The notes under the pieces were generated by a model. The model ran no database searches. It was not told the origin of the DNA and saw only the letters and a list, made by a program, of their open reading frames with translations. Of a DNA stretch of 64,000 nt, positions 56,761 through 64,000 are shown piece after piece. The position numbers were made by a program, and so were the translations under genes. Location of the stretch: contig JAITYX010000058.1 of NCBI GenBank assembly GCA_021018815.1, positions 3,365,001-3,429,000 on the forward strand, in the 5' to 3' direction. The number at the start of each line of letters is the position of its first letter. Within the stretch, counting starts at the first letter, position 1. The stretch is from Talinum fruticosum. Taxonomy: Eukaryota > Streptophyta > Magnoliopsida > Caryophyllales > Talinaceae.

Positions 56761-57871
56761 TTAACTACAACTTCTTTTGTCTTGCTCGGGCTTTTTCCTC
56801 GGATGAATTCGTTTCTGTTTCAAATAATCTCGGAGAACATCAACCTTATTGACATTACATGTGGCCATGTTGGAGAGATGATTTTCAACCAAATCCAAAA
56901 CCGTTGTGGAATCTTTTTCCTTAGCCTTTATCTTGGCCACTTTTCTTCCAATTGGTCGGATTAGTCCATTTCCTTCATTAGCGAGTTGTGTCTTCACTAG
57001 CAGAAGTCGAGGTGTTAGAATAGGCTCCTTGCACATTAATCTTCGATCCTTTCGAAGATCCTCCGGCTGAATTATTAGGGAAGACAAATGATTGCCATTT
57101 GGGTTGATCACGAAGCAATCGCCATCAAATGTTCCAACTTAAACTTGCCCCCTTATTTTGTTCATAGTAGGAGTCATGTGCATGGGCCACAACATCCTCC
57201 ATACATGTGCCACTTTGGTTTAAACACAACATTTCATCCATTATACCTGTCAACTTTGATACCGATAGGCACATCGGTTCCAAGAGTTTCACATCTTCCA
57301 TGTTGCCTGTCTACCTCCTTGTGGGGCATTAGCATTGAACATTAATGCCACGTTATTCCAAAAGCTACCCTTCTTTTGGTCTACCCCAACAATGGGGTAT
57401 GTGCTTGTGTTAATCCAAGCATTTATGAGACATTTATCATCCTCCATTCCCCAAGGGCCTCCTACCATATGCGACCCATCATCTATAGTCGCCTCATCAT
57501 GTGTGGGAATGACTTCAACTTTAGAGTGGCCTAAGGTGGCTGATTCATATGGTGTTTGACTAAATGCATGCATAGAGTTGCTATCCCCGATAAGTAATAA
57601 GGAGGAGGAGGTGGGTAATATGGTGAGAGGTAATGAAGTGGGTGATAATTTCGGTAATTAGAGACATTTTGGTTTAAGTCTCCACTAGACCTATTTGGAT
57701 TAGGTGGGGGTAATAAGGTGGGGGCATTGACTCGTAGTTATAGTATGGCATCGTCCGATATTGCCAATTAGGTGGATTGTTAAAGGCATTTATATTTGAG
57801 TTGCTTCCTGTTTATGGTGTATTGTCATCACTAAGTAAGTTCACAAACGATTTTGAAAGATTTGGATCCAT
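56761..57871 (-). pseudogene. PIF/Harbinger ORF1 (Myb/SANT-like, trihelix-type DNA-binding protein)
   Basis: On the minus strand a plausible start is MDPNLSKSFVNLLSDDNTP at 57,871, followed by a Pro/Tyr/Asn-rich region (PPYYPHPNPN). The Myb/SANT-like core is in 57,573-57,289: WGMEDDKCLINAWINTSTYP, IVGVDQKKGSFWNNVALMFN. The later part (57,111-56,761) has RPIGRKVAKIKAKEKD, the basic motif typical of these proteins. In PIF/Harbinger elements ORF1 assists the transposase in DNA binding and nuclear import; related domesticated genes exist in plants. Stops and frameshifts (after DDNTP, around 57,290) break it. No DDE transposase ORF is in the window. Confidence 0.78.
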
Positions 57872-57889
57872 ACTACCAACACCTACATC

Positions 57890-58102
57890 AATTTCGTTTA
57901 CTATTAATTCATTAAATATCATGTAATGAATTAAATAGAAAATATTATAACTAATCATATTTATAGTTATTAACAAAATTTATTCTGCAAACATATTTTT
58001 TAATAACATTAAAATATAAAAATTACGTGTAATTAATCAAATAATATTCTATCTAATCAAACCTTTTTACTATAATACGGTTTGCATTTATTTGTACCAA
58101 TA
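57890..58102 (+). repeat. AT-rich satellite monomers, first block
   Basis: TTATTAACAAAATTTATTCT through ATTACGTGTAATTAATCAAA to TTTGCATTTATTTGTACCAA matches the third monomer of the trimer seen at 61,685-61,834 and 63,595-63,762. The block is interrupted by the insertion at 58,103. Confidence 0.75.
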
Positions 58103-61100
58103 TGTAACACCGCAAAACCCACCATAGGAGTATTACATCGCCATAGTTCCAAAAAATGAACTCCCAAGGCTTATTCAAGTGTCGGTTTGACTTTCTAATT
58201 CCAACTTAAAGGTAATAAAGGTGATTTTTCATAAGAGTTTGAAAATTTTCTAAAAATTTCGGCAGAGTTCCATTTGTTATATGATCTATCCCATAGACTT
58301 AAAGCCTTAAAACCCTACATAAAAATCATAATATAACTCAATGAGCCACACGTTCGGAGTACACAACTCAACGGCCACACGCCGGAGTCCAACCAATATG
58401 CATTAAGACTTAAAACAATCTAAATGGTTCATGATACATCCGATACAAACTATATGAACTTAATTACAAGCTACAACACTTAGAAACATATGTAATGCAC
58501 GTCAGCAACTTGAGTCATTTAGGAATCAACAATCGAGCAAACAAGAGTGGCATGTAGGAGTCTAGAATATGCTAAAGCACAAGGCACACTTTCCGAGAGA
58601 GTATCTCGCGATCTGGAGAGGGGGAATTAGTGGGGGTGAGCACCAATCCTCTCACCTGGAGAGTCTTACACTCTTAAAACGGAAATTCTTTACACGTACT
58701 ACTGATAATAACGAAATCGAGTGCAAGTATAATAACGTAATACAATCTAAATACTTTTTAATGAAATCCCTAAAATTCTTTATAGCATAAAGATCATAAC
58801 ACTTCAATCATTTAATAGACATAGTTTCGCAATCATAAGCAATTATTTTGGAATTGAATCAACTTAAAACAAGGTGGTCCAACTACCTACATTTTCTTTC
58901 AAATGCTTTCAATCGGAAATAGAATCATTTCTACTTGAATCACTTCCTAGGTTGTGGAATCGAACTAGCACTTCGTAATTTCTCATAATTTCTATGGGGC
59001 GCGACCTCTAACTTAGGCTCCGGGACCTTTCTAGAAAGATTCCGATTGGGCATCCTGCTACACCAGGACCCCTAACTAGGACCCCTAGCTAGAATCCTCC
59101 CTTGTGCTAAACAATTCTAGCAAAGTCGATTCAAAACAATTTATTTAACGCATTCACTCATCAAGCTTGTTTCAATTAATAATCTTAAAACAATCTCAAA
59201 ACAGTTTTATCGTAATAGAAGGCATAGCTCTGTTTTGCCATCCCTCCTACACGATTTCACTTTTTTGGAACGTAATCGTAAGTTTGAAAGACATACATCA
59301 AGAGATCACATTAATGCTTTAGTGGTACCAGTTGGTACCCAACTAGTACTTTCACGCACATTTTCGTAACAACTTGCTTGGTGTGGCAACCTTCCACCAA
59401 TACTTAATTTAACTCGATTACTTACACTTCTCACTTTGTGCTGATGCTTTTCTAGTCTTCTTAGCCATAATTCACATTATTCACTTCTCTCGAGTCACCG
59501 CTAGTTATCATTTATCACATTCAATCCTTACTTAACCCAAATAGTCACAAATCAGCACTAATAGCTATTCTCAACTCATTTCGACTATGCCTCTCTAAAT
59601 ATGCCATTTCGGTAAAGTTAATTCCTTTTTTGAGCCACAATAACCACAAATAGTTACCACCTAACTCAAATGTCCCAACTTCTCACAAATTACCAACTTT
59701 ACCTCAAATTCTCATCTTATGTCTCTACCTTATTAATCAACTCTTTCTCGCCCATACTCAATCATATAGCTCTTAATTTCACTTAATCATTCAAATTCCT
59801 CTAGCTCCTCTTATCTTCAAATTTAATTTAATCTCAAAGATTTAGATATATTCTAAACTCAGTTTGACCTAACAATCATCTCGCTCTCCACTTCCCTACC
59901 TTAATTGTACATTAATCAAGATAAACTCACACTCACTCTTTATACTCCAAATCATTGTTTCCCAATATCAATAGTTACCTTCCAACGCACATAATTCAGG
60001 AAGTCCGTAAGGCTTACTTAACTCATAATTTGCACCCAAATCACAACTTTTTCATCTTTAATTGCTAATTAAAACTTCCATATTACTCCTTAGACCTAAA
60101 CAATCTAACTCCATCACAATCTTCGATTCCCAATTTAGCCTTAACAAACTTAATCTATTTCTCTCATGTCCTAATTCAACCCTAACTACTTCCTAAATTT
60201 ATTCTATAGCACAAACATTCAATATTCACAACAAAATTCAATTGGTTTCAAAATTTCTATTAGTTTAGAGTATAAGACCACACACCTCAATTTTTAGGGT
60301 TTTGGACGATTGATTTGTGCTTCCTTGCTTCCTCCTCTCGGTCTCGGTCTCTCTCTATGCTTGGCTCCTACTTAGTCTCTCTCGGTCTCTCGCTTTCTCG
60401 TTCGTTTCTCTTTCTAAGCCCTTGGTCTCAACCTCGCGGTCTCAACCTTGCTCATTCGTTGGCCCCTGCCTCCTTACTCGCTGGCCACCATTCCATTGGT
60501 TGCCGGTCGCTGCTTGCTCACTCGTTGGGTTCCGTTTTTACCGACGGGCGTGCTTCCTCTTCCCCGTTCTCGCTCGGGTTCTCGGTCTCTCGGCTCTCTC
60601 GCCCCTTTCGGTCTGTTCCTCCTCTTCGGGTGTTTGCTCTTGCTTCCCCATCCCTCACTCTCGCTTTCCCTTTTCGTTGCTTTGCTCGGGCCTCCCAAGC
60701 CCTTACTCTCTCTTTCCCCTGTCTCGCTTCTCGCTCTCTTTCCCATCTACCGTGTGCTCGGGTCTCTCTCTTCCTTTCTCGATCAATTGCTCTGCTCCAG
60801 ATTCTATATATGTTCCTCCTTCTATGCTCTTCTCCATCTCCCCGAGCCCCTCTTAGCTCTCCTCTCTCTCGGTCCATTCTCTCTCTTCGTGGCTTCCCTA
60901 GGAAAGGCCACCTTTTTTTTTTTTTTTTACTTTACACTAATCTAATTCTTAACTTAACACCTAATTCTCCCTTTTTCCTTTTATTGCTTTGCCATTACTT
61001 AAATAATATTAACCCCTAACCCCAAATTATTTAGGCCTATCTTTTAATTAGGCATAACATTTAGGTTATGTTAGAATAGGTAATAAAATTCAATCTCCAG

Positions 61101-61322
61101 TCTATCTCATGTCTTTTATTTATTTGTGCCCGAACGACTATTTAAGAGAGAAAAGTAATATATTTCACTACTTGAGGTTAAGAAAACAAATAATAATTCT
61201 CTTAAATAAATCACGAATATATATTCACATATATTTTAGTTATTCAACCTAATTTATTTAATTAAAACTAATAAATTAATTTATCTCATATAACCATCTT
61301 TAATAAAATTACAGGTATTACA
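58103..61322. mobile_element. 3.2-kb solo-LTR-like insertion (TGTAACACC...GGTATTACA), CAATA duplication
   Basis: Ends TGTAACACCGC and AGGTATTACA (inverted TGTAA/TTACA) and perfect CAATA copies at 58,098-58,102 and 61,323-61,327 define the insertion in the AT-rich satellite. It has no polymerase motifs. 60,300-60,910 is strongly C/T-rich and ends in a run of about 18 T; a CTATATATG word is near 60,803. The size and TGTAAC end suit the long LTR of a Ty3-gypsy element, but the family is not certain. The 234-codon open stretch at 60,315-61,019 is Ser/Leu/Arg-rich and compositional. Confidence 0.75.
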
Positions 61323-61893
61323 CAATATATGGCCTTTGTCAAAATTAATCCTGACAAATTTTAAACATAACATATTTTTAATTACCATTCAAATGCATAA
61401 GTCAGGTACAACTAATCAAATAATATTACAACTAATCATATAATTTTAAACATAAATTACATTTAAATATAACATAGTTTAAAAGTATTTTTATGCCCGC
61501 CTTTATCCAAAACAATATTAACAAATTTTAATTTTATCCAAATTAATATTAACCAAATTAATATTAACAAATTAAAATACATAAATCATGTATAACTAAT
61601 ACATTAATAGTGCAACTAATCATATAGTTTTAAATATATACTAAATTAAAATATAGCATAGTTTATTTTTATTTTTATGCATGGCTTTATCTAAATTAAT
61701 ATTAAAAATTTTATTCTTTAAACCAATTATAAATAACATTTAAATATTTAAATTACATGTAATTAATCAAATAATATTATAACTATTCATATCTTTTTAA
61801 TAGTAATAGTTTTGCATTTATTTCTACCAATGAACCTTTGTCAAAATTAATCTTAACAAAGTTTAAACATAACATATTTTTCATTACCATTCA
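61323..61893 (+). repeat. AT-rich satellite monomers, second block
   Basis: Monomer starts (CCTTTGTC or CTTTATC) at about 61,333, 61,500, 61,685 and 61,835, so lengths are about 167, 184 and 151; the trimer is about 502 bp. Recurrent words are CATAAATCATGTATAACTAA, CAACTAATCATATA and AAATATAGCATAGTTTA. Confidence 0.82.
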
Positions 61894-63318
61894 TGAAGAC
61901 TCGGACTCGAATTTATAATATTCCGAGTACTATCAAGGACTCAGGTACAAACCTCATCCCTCCTAAGTTTTGATTAGAAGTCATTTTGAGTGATATAGAA
62001 ACTATTGCATATGTTTTCATTCGATTCGATCGATTCGAATACACACTCTTGTTCATCAATTCACACTCGATGTTTCTGAGTCATTCGGACACCACTTAAA
62101 TTTATCGCATGATCAAACAATCTCTCCAACACTTTTTCTAAGTTTTGACTTCATATTCTGAGGTGAAGTGAATTACGGCATTAATTCACCTTTCTAAGTC
62201 ATCTTGGGTGTTCGAGAATTATTTGTCTAGATCAAGTACTTACACTCGATATTTTCTTTATAACTTGATCTTTTCTAAGACTCGACTACGATGGATTCTA
62301 AGTGTAATGAATATTAGACTTAAAAAATTCCACTCCTCTAGGCCTAAGATAATTATGCACTTAATTATCTTAATTAAATTATTATCTGTGCCTAATCTTG
62401 GACAAAAGTATTTTATACTTTGAGAAACAAAATTGTTTACTTTTGTAGGTTATCTAAACGAGGTTATCATATTTTTTGAATTACAAAAGTAACCGCCTTC
62501 AAGTTGTCAATCACCAGCAGACAAGGCTTTTGCGCTTTTGAACAAGGCTCCAACGCCGTGTCGGGGTTGTCTGTTTCCTAAGCTGGAAATCTTCAACACC
62601 AAGCTCAACGGTGGTTTCCACCTTACTTTTCGAGACACTACCAACTGATTGGAGCACCTTTAAGAGTCAAGAGCCGTTGCACAACGTTCATATCTCAACG
62701 GATCTTTTCCGAGCGACTCGGAAGAACCGTTACAATGGTCACAAAAGGACTTCTATTCGGAAGAGAGTCACAACGGCTAATCTGCTTGGTCATCTATAAA
62801 TAGAAGCCAACTCTCAAGACTTGAAGATTGCTGAGACTTGCTAGAATTATTGTCAATACACATTACTTAAGACAAAGTCTTTGTATTCATATTCAATCTT
62901 CGATTTACAACTTCCAACTTGTAATTCATACTTTCCGAGTTGTAAAGTCTTGTAATTAGTCACATACTCTTTCTTACTTTCTAAGTAAGGTCCCTTGACT
63001 GAGTTGTAAAGGTTAACTCAGCTCGGTTGTCCCTAACCGTAAAGTTTACCTCAGTTAGGAAGTACTAGATCGGATGAGGGAACTTCGAGTCTAGGAAAAC
63101 TCTGTAAGGAATTGTTTAAAGGAGTAATTCTGGTTGAGTCGGTCCATCGTATTTTGTGGATTCAAAATAGTGGATTTGACTTCGTGCTTGGATTAGCACT
63201 GGCCGTGGTTTTTGCCCTAGGAGGGTTCCCAAATATATCTTCCAAGTTTGACAAAATTTCCTCATCGCCCTATTCACCCCCTCTAGGATGACTAAGACTC
63301 TCCAAGAGCAAACCTTCA
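61894..63318 (+). mobile_element. Family S solo LTR in the satellite, ATTCA duplication
   Basis: 1,425 bp, TGAAGACTCGGACT...CAAACCTTCA, with ATTCA at 61,889-61,893 and 63,319-63,323. TATA-like TCTATAAATAGAAGCC is near 62,793-62,808; both inverted repeats are kept near 62,405-62,490. The open stretch at 63,116-63,343 on the minus strand is LTR sequence. Confidence 0.96.
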
Positions 63319-64000
63319 ATTCAAATATGTAAATCATGTACAACTAATCATATAATTTTAAACATAAATTCAATTTAAATATAGCATAAGTATAAAAGTA
63401 CTTTTATGCTTGCCTTTGTCCAAAATAATATTGATAAATTTTAATGTTATCAAAATTAATATTAACCAAATTAATATTAACAAATTCAAATACATAAATC
63501 ACGTATAACTGATTAAATAACAGTACAACTAATCATATAATTTTAAATATATACTAATTTGAATATAGCATAGTTTATTTTTATTTTTATGCATGCCTTT
63601 ATTTGAATTAATATTAACAAATTTTATTCTTGAAACCAGTTATAAATGAAATTTAAATATTTAAATCACGTGTAATCAATTAAATAATATTATAACTACT
63701 CATATCTTTTTTAATGGTAAGTAGTATAATATAATTTTGCATTTATTTGTACCAATGCATGACCTTTGTCAAAATTAATCTTAACACAGTTTAAATATAA
63801 CATATTTTTCATTACCATTTCTAATACATAAATCATGTCTAACTAAACAAATAATATTACAACTAATTATATAATTTTCAACATAAAGTTTAAATATAGC
63901 ATAGTGTAAGTTTATTTTTATACATGCCTTTGTCAAAATTAATCTTAACAAAGTTTGAAAGTAATATATTTTAAATTAACTATATTTTAACATAACATAT
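63319..64000 (+). repeat. AT-rich satellite monomers, third block (runs off the window)
   Basis: Monomer starts near 63,413, 63,595, 63,763 and 63,927. After subtracting the LTR and one duplication (1,430 bp), 61,835 to 63,763 is about 498 bp, the same trimer period as in the second block. Very low GC. Confidence 0.82.

Noticed and set aside
60315..61019. 234-codon Ser/Leu-rich open reading frame
   Set aside because: It lies in a C/T-rich part of a solo-LTR-like insertion; several frames on both strands are open there, as expected from composition.
1..64000. CRISPR array, bacterial operon, rRNA or functional tRNA genes
   Set aside because: Repeat units are far too long and coding-derived, no prokaryotic signals are seen, and the only tRNA-like sequence does not fold well.

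Overview
This window looks like plant nuclear heterochromatin built almost entirely of transposable elements. I find no bacterial gene organisation and no intact host gene. The evidence is the set of plant LTR-retrotransposon hallmarks: gag/protease/integrase/reverse transcriptase/RNase H remnants in Ty1-copia order, a primer-binding site related to plant initiator-Met tRNA, a Tat/Ogre-type Ty3-gypsy remnant, a CACTA terminus, a PIF/Harbinger ORF1 and two satellite-like arrays. The species cannot be named from the sequence. One SIRE/Maximus-like copia family, called family S here (LTR about 1.4-1.6 kb, TGAAGACTCGG at one end and CAAACCTTCA at the other), supplies most of the window, with about 13 LTR copies or pieces.

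Layout. 1-7,622: a tandem array of about 855-bp units derived from the RNase H tail and pol-ORF3 spacer of family S, organised as a higher-order repeat of 3,360 bp and running off the left edge. 7,629-8,386: a truncated S LTR. 8,387-10,778: an AT-rich and then C/T-rich stretch, probably a long LTR of another family. 10,779-12,411: a Tat/Ogre-like gypsy RNase H and integrase remnant. 12,412-15,069: mostly unrecognised, with a broken ORF. 15,070-20,396: LTR fragments, a 41-45 bp minisatellite and a tRNA-like (SINE-like) unit. 20,397-40,022: a nest in which S element E3 (minus strand, LTRs at 20,397-21,926 and 38,494-40,022, 5-bp duplication CACCA) carries S element E2 (plus strand, 22,289-31,346) in its 3' part. 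40,023-42,456: unrecognised sequence and a Tat-like solo LTR. 42,462 to about 55,000: a third S element, E4 (minus strand), split by four solo LTRs, three of them with perfect 5-bp duplications. 55,000-56,530: a rearranged head-to-head junction with a CACTA end. 56,761-57,871: PIF/Harbinger ORF1. About 57,890-64,000: an AT-rich satellite of about 167-bp monomers (trimer of about 500 bp), interrupted by a 3.2-kb solo-LTR-like insertion (CAATA duplication) and an S solo LTR (ATTCA duplication).

How the parts work together. All coding copies are broken by stops and frameshifts, so none is expected to be autonomous as written. They do show the family's plan: LTR, PBS, gag with zinc knuckle, protease, integrase, RT, RNase H, a spacer that carries its own TATA-like box, then an extra ORF of unknown function (ORF3, the env-like position), a polypurine tract and the second LTR. 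The most notable points are the HOR satellite made from an internal retrotransposon segment, the AT-rich satellite, the apparent internal promoter before ORF3, and spelling variation concentrated at CTG/CAG sites, which may be a sequencing artefact at methylated CHG positions.
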